DNA of 64,000 nt from Thauera sp. K11 (GTDB lineage: Bacteria > Pseudomonadota > Gammaproteobacteria > Burkholderiales > Rhodocyclaceae), in the NCBI RefSeq assembly GCF_002354895.1, contig NZ_CP023439.1, positions 4,402,001-4,466,000 on the forward strand, given 5' to 3'. The position numbers and the translations under genes were made by a program. The notes below the pieces were generated by a model, which saw nothing but the letters and a program-made list of their open reading frames with translations, did no database searches and had not been told where the DNA came from. Positions 27,076 to 34,627 of this stretch are shown here, one piece after another. Each line of letters starts with the position of its first letter. The stretch's first letter is position 1.

Positions 27076-28527
27076 TCAGAGCCTCCTGCGCGCCTGATCG
27101 AGCGTCACATCGGCCCCATCCACCGGTTCGAAGCGCAGCTCATAGTCATCGGCCTGGAAGTAGGGCGTGCTCATCTGCCCCGCCGTCTTGCGCGCCTGCA
27201 ACAAGCGCCGCCCTTCGGCCGAACGCGCTGCGCCCACGGCGTGCAGCACACGCACCGCGTCCTCGGCGGTGTCCACCGGCAGTGCCGCCAGCGTGATCGG
27301 CCCATCCTGCAAGTGGGGCAAGAGGCCTTGCAGCACCTGCTGATCGCTGAAAGCAAAAGCCTCGGCTTCGGCCCGGCGCAGTAAAGCATTCAGGCGGCTC
27401 GCCTCGTCCACCACCAGCGGGGCCTGCGCCACTGCCTCGGCTGCGCGGTCGCGCACCGTCCAGCGCAGCACGCCACCGGGCAGACGGATCTCGCTGGTGG
27501 CCAGGCGCCGGGCCAGCGCGTCGAGCAGCGCTTCGCGCGCGGGCGCCGGCCGCTCCTTCAGCCAGGCCATGCTGCGGCCCAGGGGGGATTCGGCGCCGTA
27601 ATCCAGCGACAGCGCTTGCCGCAGCAGGCTGGTGAAGCGGCGCACGTAGTTGTTCATTTCGGAGCGCAGCATCGGCAGCTTCAGACCGCAGGCAGCGTCC
27701 ACCATGCTCTCGATGCGGTCCGCGAGCCACAGCATGAGGCTGCGGCCCTGCGCCATCTGTTCCAGCCAGGGTGCGCGCTGCAGCAGGTGAGCGTCCACCT
27801 GGGCGCGTTGCTCGCCGTCGAGGGCGCGCACCGCTTCCAATGCCTCGTTGATCTGGCCGCGATGGCGCTCGGCGGAGTCGGCCACCAGGCGCACGGCGTA
27901 TTCGCGCGCGAAGCGCTTCTCGATAAAATCGTTGAACTCGTTCCAGGCCACCTTCTGCGCCAGCGCCTCACGCGTCAGACTCTGGATCAAATGGCGGAAG
28001 TATTCGATGTCATCCTGCAGATCCTGCACCACACGGCTGGCGAACTCGTGGGCGTCGAGCAGTTCATCGGCATCCCGGGTGGCGATGAAGGCCGCCAGTG
28101 CCTTGCGGGCCGAGCGCATGTTGCGCTGGCGGGTCTTGGCACGGGAATCGTCCAGATTGGCGAAGGTTTCGCTGAAGGCCTTGCCGGCCCGGCTGAGCTT
28201 GAGCGTAGGCCGCAGATCGATGGGATCGCGGTAGTCCTCCAGCCAGCCGTGTTCCTTGAGCTTGCGCAGCAGGTCGCTGGCGTAGGTGCGCTCTTCTTCG
28301 GCACGCACGGTCTGCCCGGCCCCGAAGGCCAGGCCCCGCAGCGCGGGATCGGCCAGTGCATGCTGGATCACCTCCAGCACCAGTTCGCGCGTCAGCACCT
28401 CGGCATAGTCGGCATTGGCACCATGCACCCGCTCGTGCAGCGCCCGCAGCACGGCAGCGCACAACTCACGGTTGTCGTGCGTGAGGGGACGGAAGAAGTG
28501 CTCGCGCGGAGGGGTGAAGAATTGCAT
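27076..28527 (-). CDS. jetA: Wadjet protein JetA (MukF/kleisin-like)
   Basis: The 483-residue protein is the first Wadjet gene. The N-terminal winged-helix region (NRELCAAVLRALHERVHG) and long helical middle (DDIEYFRHLIQSLTRE) fit JetA, the kleisin that links the JetC heads. The family match comes mainly from size, gene order and helical pattern; which Wadjet subtype this is (I, II or III) I cannot settle by eye. It starts 17 bp after the HNH gene, so the Wadjet genes appear to lie in the longer operon. Confidence 0.85.
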   Translation of the reverse strand: MQFFTPPREHFFRPLTHDNRELCAAVLRALHERVHGANADYAEVLTRELVLEVIQHALADPALRGLAFGAGQTVRAEEERTYASDLLRKLKEHGWLEDYRDPIDLRPTLKLSRAGKAFSETFANLDDSRAKTRQRNMRSARKALAAFIATRDADELLDAHEFASRVVQDLQDDIEYFRHLIQSLTREALAQKVAWNEFNDFIEKRFAREYAVRLVADSAERHRGQINEALEAVRALDGEQRAQVDAHLLQRAPWLEQMAQGRSLMLWLADRIESMVDAACGLKLPMLRSEMNNYVRRFTSLLRQALSLDYGAESPLGRSMAWLKERPAPAREALLDALARRLATSEIRLPGGVLRWTVRDRAAEAVAQAPLVVDEASRLNALLRRAEAEAFAFSDQQVLQGLLPHLQDGPITLAALPVDTAEDAVRVLHAVGAARSAEGRRLLQARKTAGQMSTPYFQADDYELRFEPVDGADVTLDQARRRL

Positions 28528-28544
28528 GTCTTGTGCCCGGATCG

Positions 28545-29468
28545 TCAGCCCACAAACCGATTCTCATTGTGCCAGCGCAGGTAGGCCTCGCCGGGCCGGT
28601 GGTCAGGATGCGCTGGCAACCGAGGTAGCGGCTGTCCGTGCAGACGGTAGTAGGCCTTACCGTTGAACCACTCTTCGCGGATGCGGGGGCTGACCTCGAT
28701 GTGATAGTCCGGCGTGACCGTCACCAGACCGATGTCGAACAGCTTGTGGAAGTCTGAGCGCAACAACAAGCCATTGGCAGGATCGTGCGGACCGCTTTCC
28801 GCATAGGGCTGGATGTGCGCGGCCTCCAGCACGGGCAGGGTGGATTCACCCGTCAGCGCGCAGCGGCGCTGGTAGGCGTCGGTGACCAGCACACGGAAAG
28901 CGCCTTGTCCGAGCCTGGGGCGTACCGGTATCGGTGCGCCATAACGCTCCGCCAATTCAGGTTCGCCAGCCCGCAACGGCTCATTGAAGGGCGCCGTCAG
29001 CCTCGACTGCACGTCGGCCCACAGGTGGGCGCCTGCGGATTCGGCCGTGTCGTAATAGCGCCCGCGGACGATGTTGGCGGCAAAGTCGATCGGATCGGGA
29101 ATCCAGGCCTCGCGTGGCCAGAAGAAGGGTTGTGCGAGTACGGTGCAGCCGATCTCGGGGTCCCTCACCGTGGGGTCGGCAAGCAAGCCACGGATCATTT
29201 TTTCGAAAACGCTGCGTTGTGCTGCGCCGTTCTTGGACCCGAAGGCTTCCCAGGCGATGGACAGTGGCAGCGACGTCGACTTCACGAAATAGCCGCCGCC
29301 CGCAATGTGGTGATGGGGGCGCTTGAGCTTGAACAGGAAGGGCGTACCCGGCTCCAGCGCGGCATAGGTGGCGGCGCCCCGAGGTTGCCAGAAGTTGACC
29401 TCGTCCGGCGCCGATTGACTCAGGAAGTTGAACCAGGCGTTGTCCGTCACCCCGGCCCAGAACCTCAT
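28545..29468 (-). CDS. HNH endonuclease with N-terminal modified-base-reader-like region
   Basis: The 307-residue protein carries a C-terminal HNH: RRCALTGESTLPVLEAAHIQPYAESGPHDPANGLLLRSDFHKLFD, with the paired His and the Asn of the fold (residues about 210-255, quoted only as landmark range CALTG...HIQP...NGLLL...FHKLFD). The N-terminal half (FKLKRPHHHIAGGGYF) resembles the PUA/EVE-type segments often fused to HNH enzymes that cut modified DNA. AGGAG lies 7 bases ahead of the ATG. It is 31 bp after the Rad50-like ATPase gene, its likely partner. Confidence 0.82.
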   Translation of the reverse strand: MRFWAGVTDNAWFNFLSQSAPDEVNFWQPRGAATYAALEPGTPFLFKLKRPHHHIAGGGYFVKSTSLPLSIAWEAFGSKNGAAQRSVFEKMIRGLLADPTVRDPEIGCTVLAQPFFWPREAWIPDPIDFAANIVRGRYYDTAESAGAHLWADVQSRLTAPFNEPLRAGEPELAERYGAPIPVRPRLGQGAFRVLVTDAYQRRCALTGESTLPVLEAAHIQPYAESGPHDPANGLLLRSDFHKLFDIGLVTVTPDYHIEVSPRIREEWFNGKAYYRLHGQPLPRLPAHPDHRPGEAYLRWHNENRFVG

Positions 29469-29499
29469 TCTGCGCTCCTGATTCCCATATTTGACTTCG

Positions 29500-31488
29500 T
29501 CATGGCAGGTCGCACCTCAACAGACGCTCGGTGGCCGGAGCGCCATGCAATTCCAATCTCAGCCAGGGGGCCTTCTGAAACGCAGGGGGCGGTTGTGTCG
29601 TCGTAGTCACGATGTACTGGAAGGGTGAATGCGCCTGCCCTTCCAGGGCCGCCACCATGTTGAACAGTCGGTGATATACGCTCAGGCCCAGATCGGCTTC
29701 ACGGGGGCTGTCATGCAGCAGGAAGGCCGGCAGTTGCGTTCCGCCTTCGATGCTCATGCACATGACCGCCAAGTCGAAGGCAATGATCTTCAGGGATTCG
29801 ATCGCAGGGCTGGAACGCTCACCGCCGAGCTGAACGCCGAGTTTCAGCCCATTGCCATCCAGGCTCACGCGGCCAGAGGCCGTCGGGCCCACGGTGAGAC
29901 GGATGATGGCGTCGAAATGCGTCGATAGCCGATCGAACACGGCAGCCTGACGGTCGCGGAAAGCTGCCAGTTGCTCGCGCTCGGCGTCGATCTTTGTGGC
30001 CATCTCCGTGGCCTGCCTTTGGGCCTGCTCCCATGCATCCCAATCAGCACTCAGACGCTGGATATCGTCCAGCAGGCGGCGGGCGTTGAACCAGGCCGAC
30101 GAGCGTTGCGTACTGAGCTTTTCGGCCTTGCTCAAATCTTGCCGAAGGGCATCTCTGGCAGAGCGTGCTGCTGGCAGTTGCTGGTTCAGCACTGTGATAG
30201 CCGCCTGCACGTCGTCAATAACGGCCTGCTGCTGGCTGACCTTCTGGGCTACGGCCTCATGTCTGCGCTTCAGCCCTTCCAGATCGGTTAGCTTGTGCGA
30301 CAGCTTGCATCCCTCAGCCTTGACCCGGTCGATGGGTACATCGCAAATCTGGCACACAGGCACTTCGGCTTCGCGAAGTCGCACGGAAATCAACGGCAAC
30401 TCAGCCTTGTACTGGCGCAGCAACTCCTGGTTGAGGGGCAAACTGCTCTGCAGGACGGCCAGCTTGCTGTTCAGTTCCGACACTTGTTTTTCGGCTTCAC
30501 GGCTGCGTTGCCGCAGGTCGCCCAGGTTGAACACGTCCGCCCCTGGACTGACCCGGCTCACCTTGGCCAAATGCTGACGCGCGGCCTGATGCAATGATTC
30601 GATGCCCAACTTTCCTTCGGGCACATCATCCGAAGTGAGGCCCAACGCCTGGATGATGCTGAGCCGAGTTCTGCCGCAAGCCCACTCCCTGCGCGCGCTT
30701 TCTTGCAGGTGGGCTTTGTGGGTCTCCGTCTTGGCCGACACCGACTCATGCAATGCGATCTCGTCCGTGGCGATGGCACCGATCAGCACGCGCATGGCGT
30801 CCTGCAGACGCCCCCTGGACATGTTCCGCACGGGGGATTCGGAGTCCGACTCGGCCGCGCGCCAATCCAGCACGTGGTCGAACCGGCATTCCTGATCCCG
30901 CGTCAGCCAAGCCAATGCCACACGCCAGGCGTCGTGTGTGCGCAGCACGGGCATGCGCCTGGCCACATCGGGCGTGAGTACCTGGCTTTCGATGGCCTGG
31001 AGCAAGGGCGCCATGCCGGTCGGTTCGTTCAGGCGGTCAAACAACTGTTCGGGCAGCACGCCTTCCACTGCGAAATGCCCCCGACCCACCGCCAGGGGCC
31101 GCAGCACGCCCCACAGCTTGCCGTGCAGCAGCACCTCGGCCGACACCCAGCCGGTCAGGAACGCACTGCCGATGCTCAACCTTTGCGCCTCCGGGGCGAA
31201 GCGGTCTTCACCCAGGCAATAACGCAGCAAGCGGCAAAACAGGCTCTTGCCGGCACCGTGGCCCACATCGTCTTGCGCAGTGGGCTGCGACTCACGCTGC
31301 CCCTGCACATCGGCAGGATCGGGCGACCAGACGAAGTTCAACCCCGGCCGCAGTTCGACGGCGCGCACCAAATCGCCCGGTGCACGCCAGATGGCGAGCC
31401 GGCGTACCCACAACGCAGGCTCGGTCACCCCGGGTGGGGGTTTGACCGACAGCGCGGCATGACCGAACAGATCAGGCTGCCCTGACAT
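29500..31488 (-). CDS. Rad50/SMC-like ATPase with a zinc-hook-type CxxC
   Basis: The 662-residue protein has Walker A DVGHGAGKSLFCRLLRYCLG near residue 80. A first coiled coil (REAEKQVSELNSKLAVLQSS) leads to VCQICDVPIDRVKAEGC, a CxxC turn like a Rad50 zinc hook, followed by a second coiled coil. A C-terminal half ends with FLLHDSPREADLG as Walker B. I start at ATG 31488 (MSGQPDLFG), which overlaps hsdS by 17 bp; longer in-frame starts lie deep inside hsdS. With the HNH gene it forms a likely ATPase-nuclease defence pair within the type I R-M/Wadjet operon. I cannot name a described system for it. Confidence 0.78.
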   Translation of the reverse strand: MSGQPDLFGHAALSVKPPPGVTEPALWVRRLAIWRAPGDLVRAVELRPGLNFVWSPDPADVQGQRESQPTAQDDVGHGAGKSLFCRLLRYCLGEDRFAPEAQRLSIGSAFLTGWVSAEVLLHGKLWGVLRPLAVGRGHFAVEGVLPEQLFDRLNEPTGMAPLLQAIESQVLTPDVARRMPVLRTHDAWRVALAWLTRDQECRFDHVLDWRAAESDSESPVRNMSRGRLQDAMRVLIGAIATDEIALHESVSAKTETHKAHLQESARREWACGRTRLSIIQALGLTSDDVPEGKLGIESLHQAARQHLAKVSRVSPGADVFNLGDLRQRSREAEKQVSELNSKLAVLQSSLPLNQELLRQYKAELPLISVRLREAEVPVCQICDVPIDRVKAEGCKLSHKLTDLEGLKRRHEAVAQKVSQQQAVIDDVQAAITVLNQQLPAARSARDALRQDLSKAEKLSTQRSSAWFNARRLLDDIQRLSADWDAWEQAQRQATEMATKIDAEREQLAAFRDRQAAVFDRLSTHFDAIIRLTVGPTASGRVSLDGNGLKLGVQLGGERSSPAIESLKIIAFDLAVMCMSIEGGTQLPAFLLHDSPREADLGLSVYHRLFNMVAALEGQAHSPFQYIVTTTTQPPPAFQKAPWLRLELHGAPATERLLRCDLP

Positions 31489-33340
31489 CGACAAACTCCA
31501 GCACTGCAGGCTCAAGCGACGGCAAGATCGACTCGACGCCATGAGCACGCAAGTGCGCCACGACAAAGCCAGCCCGGCCGTCGGGCCAGCCCGCCGTCTC
31601 GATGCTGGCTGCACCGGGGCCGAGCGTCCACGTCACCTCGTCACCGGCACCCGCCTCGATCAAATCGCCCCGCACCCGCATATTTTTGATGGCACGGCCC
31701 CAATGGCTGTTGGTGGAGGGCTGGAAACGGGCGACATTGGCGGGCAGGGGTTTGGCCTCATCGCCGACCAGACGCGACCACAGCTCGGCCTTCCCCTCGG
31801 ACAACACGGTAGTGAAGAGACGTGGTTGCTGGCACAGCAGCGATGCCAAGCGGGCCGTTCGTTCCGGTATGGGTTCCCTCCAGGCCCGCAATACCGCCGT
31901 GAGCCACACGGCAGTAGCCTGCCCCTCCGGGTCGGCGGGGGCCGCCCATGCATCGTTGGACAGGGATCTCCAATCGATCGGCGGACGCTCAGGTGCCGAG
32001 GGCTGCGCCTTGGGCCGGGAGCGAGGCCGCCCGCGCGAAGCGCTTGCCTGGGTAGGCTGACTGGCGGCCAGCCGCTGGAGCAGCACACTGGCGGGTTCGT
32101 CTTGCGGGTCTTGTTCCACCAGTTCGCCGCGGAAGGCTTTGGCCAGCACTTGGGGGGTAAGGCGCTGGGCGCAATTGCGCAGGGTAGCGCAGCGGGACTC
32201 GATGCGGTCTGCAAGCCGCAACAATGCATCCACCTGACGAACGATCTCTCTCTGAGCACTCACTTCTGGCAGAGGCAATCGAACGTTTTCCAGGTCCGGT
32301 TGCGAGACTTTCCAGATTCCCGCAGTCGTCTTGGCTGAACGCTCAATTTGCTCGCGCACGAATTGGCTGGCCCACACGTGCTTCAAATATTCAGGCAGCA
32401 ATTCGGCGTGGTCAGGACGAATCCGGATCATTGTGTCCGGGAACGCAATCGCCTCCTTGCATTCACTGACCAAGCCGCCACGACCGACAAGTTCCTTGGA
32501 GCCGTTTCCTCGTGAAACGAGGTAGTCGCCGTTGTGAATCAAAAACCTCGTGGTGTCGGCAACGTTCGACCAATCGCCCGCCTTGGTTTCTTTCAAATCG
32601 ATCCCAGAAGACTTGAGCGACGTGAGCCGCAGCACGGACATGCCGTTGCCGTCACGAACTGATTTGCCATTGCGAAGAGGCTCCAACAACACTTCCGACA
32701 ATCCAACCACGCGAAATGGGGCGTCAGGAGTCGCACTTAGAAAATCTTCACCCGCCGCAGCATTCAGCACCGCCTGTCGAAACCGTTTGAGGATGCCTGG
32801 GATGGCATCGAGGTGGCCATTGCAGGCGTTGACGCGGGCGAGCAGGGTGTCGAGTTGGTCGGCGATGCGGGTTTGCTCTGCTGCAGGAGCTATGGGGGCT
32901 AGATAGGCGCGCACGTCCTTCGACCGAACGGCCGGGTATAGCGCACCCTGAACCAATTCGGACATGGTTTCGATGAAATCGTCGGTACGCACCATGTAAC
33001 CCAGCCACCTGGGATCGATTCCGTCCAAGGGCCGCAATACATCAAAACCGGTCGAGGCGATCTGCCCATCCAGCGCTGCCGGAACCAGTGCTACCGCATT
33101 CAGATTGGGACGGGTCATGGACACCAGCGTGTCTCCTGTCCTCACCCACTTGCGAGCCCTGCTGGGCGCGTCTTTGCCATTTAGCTTCTGGGGTTCGGAA
33201 ATCGTTTTAGTTGCGCGATCAATGGACCCGATGTCGATGTAGATGAACGACTCGTCAGCATCCGGAATGCGTTGCGCGGCGTCAGAGGTGATCGCTGAAA
33301 GCGGCGTTGTCGCCCAACCCTCCGGCTGTAGCCTATTCAT
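31472..33340 (-). CDS. hsdS: Type I restriction-modification specificity subunit HsdS, with C-terminal extension
   Basis: The 622-residue protein has two target-recognition domains separated by conserved helices. The first ends with AEQTRIADQLDTLLARVNAC, the second with SAQREIVRQVDALLRLADRIE and the closing LTPQVLAKAFRGELV. HsdS chooses the bipartite DNA sequence for HsdM and HsdR. The last 190 residues after EDP-type EQDPQDEPAS are extra and unrecognised. The ATG is 33338-33340 and overlaps the DUF1016 stop by 8 bp. hsdM and hsdR are now 27 kb away because of the transposon. Confidence 0.92.
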   Translation of the reverse strand: MNRLQPEGWATTPLSAITSDAAQRIPDADESFIYIDIGSIDRATKTISEPQKLNGKDAPSRARKWVRTGDTLVSMTRPNLNAVALVPAALDGQIASTGFDVLRPLDGIDPRWLGYMVRTDDFIETMSELVQGALYPAVRSKDVRAYLAPIAPAAEQTRIADQLDTLLARVNACNGHLDAIPGILKRFRQAVLNAAAGEDFLSATPDAPFRVVGLSEVLLEPLRNGKSVRDGNGMSVLRLTSLKSSGIDLKETKAGDWSNVADTTRFLIHNGDYLVSRGNGSKELVGRGGLVSECKEAIAFPDTMIRIRPDHAELLPEYLKHVWASQFVREQIERSAKTTAGIWKVSQPDLENVRLPLPEVSAQREIVRQVDALLRLADRIESRCATLRNCAQRLTPQVLAKAFRGELVEQDPQDEPASVLLQRLAASQPTQASASRGRPRSRPKAQPSAPERPPIDWRSLSNDAWAAPADPEGQATAVWLTAVLRAWREPIPERTARLASLLCQQPRLFTTVLSEGKAELWSRLVGDEAKPLPANVARFQPSTNSHWGRAIKNMRVRGDLIEAGAGDEVTWTLGPGAASIETAGWPDGRAGFVVAHLRAHGVESILPSLEPAVLEFVDVRAA

Positions 33341-34189
33341 CTGCGCCACCTTCCAGCAGCATTCCACGCCGCGCCAGCCGCTCGCGTGCCTCCAGCAACG
33401 CCTGATGCAGCTGCTGCTCTAGCTCCGCTTTGGGAGGCAATTCAGTCCAGTACTCGGCCACGGTAATGCCGTCCTTGTGCATCTGCAGCAGCTCCACCTG
33501 CTCACGGCTCGATTCCGCGCACAGGATCAGGCCGATGGGCGCTTCCTCGCCGAGCTGGCGTTCATGCCTGTCCAGCCATTTCAGGTACAGCTCCATCTGC
33601 CCCTTGTGCGCGGCCTTGAAGCGGCCGAGCTTTAGCTCGATGGCCACCAGGCGGCGTAGGCGCCGGTGGTAGAAGAGCAGATCGAGGTAAAAGTCGTCCC
33701 CGTCGATGACCATGCGCTTCTGACGTTCGACGAAGGCAAACCCCCGGCCCAGTTCCAGGATGAAGGCTTCGAGCTGGCGCAGGATGGCGGCCTCCAGATC
33801 GGCCTCGTCATGGCCTTGGCGCAGGCCTAGAAAGTCCAGGAAGTACGGGTCCTTGAAGATCTGGCTCGGCGCTTGGCCTGCTGCGGGCAACAGGGTGGCA
33901 GGCGTCTGGGCGTTGGCGATTTCGCTGCGCTCGAAGGCTTTGCGCTCAATCTGCTGGGCCAGCTCGCGCACGCTCCAGCTATCCTGCGCCGCCTGCCGGG
34001 CGTAGAAATGGCGAGCTTGCGGGGTTTTGAGCGCCACGATGGCCACCAGATGGCTCCAGCTCAATTTTGCCGACAGCGTCGTCACAATCCCGGCTTCCGG
34101 GAAGGTCTGGGCGAACTTCACCATGCGGCGCAGGTTGCGGGCCTCGAAGCCGCGCCCGAATTCGTGGGATAACTGTTGTCCGAGCTGAT
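33333..34189 (-). pseudogene. DUF1016 (YhcG-type) nuclease gene, C-terminal part, split by the transposon
   Basis: The fragment covers LGQQLSHEFGRGFEARNLRR through the PD-(D/E)XK core (MVIDGDDFYLDLLFYHRRL, VAIELKLG: D...ExK) to a TGA at 33333. Family proteins have about 350 residues; the first 66 lie at 60437-60634. Joining the two across one copy of CTGAT restores a 349-codon frame. A chance ATG at 34238 within the transposon end could still express a 301-residue protein with the whole nuclease domain, so this half may not be silent. Confidence 0.9.
34185..34189. repeat. Target-site duplication, left copy (CTGAT)
   Basis: CTGAT directly abuts the transposon end and is repeated at 60437-60441. 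Five bases is a normal IS21-family duplication length. Confidence 0.9.
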
Positions 34190-34318
34190 TGCGTATTCCG
34201 ATGAAACCTACCACCTGTTCCACGGGAATGCATGCCACTCATTCCATACCAAACTCGGCCATCTATCCGGATCGAAACCCAGCCAGCGACTCCATCTCAA
34301 AGTCGGCCATTGGGTCCG
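34190..34318. repeat. Left transposon end with tandem terminal repeats
   Basis: After the tip TGCGTATTCC the sequence repeats at 22-25 bp steps with the core TTCC....AAAC/G..GCCA: for instance CGATGAAACCTACCA, CATACCAAACTCGGCCA, GGATCGAAACCCAGCCA and CATCTCAAAGTCGGCCA. Multiple terminal repeats of this sort are the transposase-binding sites of IS21-family elements. Confidence 0.8.
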
Positions 34319-34627
34319 AACTCTGTGACTAATCATCGATCCACATTTAGCCAATACGCAGCGATCAGATTCGGATGCTCGGCGCTCTCACCCCGAAGAG
34401 AGGGCCGTAGGCCCGAACGTAGGGGCGAGAGCGCCGAGCCGCGCCAGACCGGTTGGCGCCCGCTTTCTGCACCATGGCCCCTCTTGCCCAAACGCCCAGG
34501 TTCGCGTCGCTGGACAACGAGCAATCAGCTGGCCAGTCAGCGCAGGCGAGCTGACGGTCGGAACTGACCCATCCGTTCCCATCGGCAGTTCCTCTCAAGC
34601 GCAATGATTGCGCGCTCGACCCGCCCC
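34319..34627. other. Gene-free stretch with a long imperfect hairpin
   Basis: No gene is supported here. Two 17-base arms (34378-34394, 34422-34438) pair with a single mismatch; the 27-base loop itself holds GGGCC/GGCCC. No T-run follows. It lies between the transposon end and the last BREX gene, so it may end or stabilise the BREX transcript, or be a recombination site that caught the cargo. Confidence 0.5.

Noticed and set aside
31489..31614. N-terminal extension of the Rad50-like ATPase
   Set aside because: It lies in hsdS in another frame and looks like random Arg/Ser-rich translation; ATG 31488 opens a normal protein.
33333..34238. The C-terminal DUF1016 frame as a normal full-length gene
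   Set aside because: It starts inside the transposon end, and the missing N-terminal domain is found at the other side of the element.
34190..34318. Tandem 23-bp units as a CRISPR array
   Set aside because: Units are degenerate, without constant repeats or unique spacers of fixed length, and the same set is at the other transposon tip.
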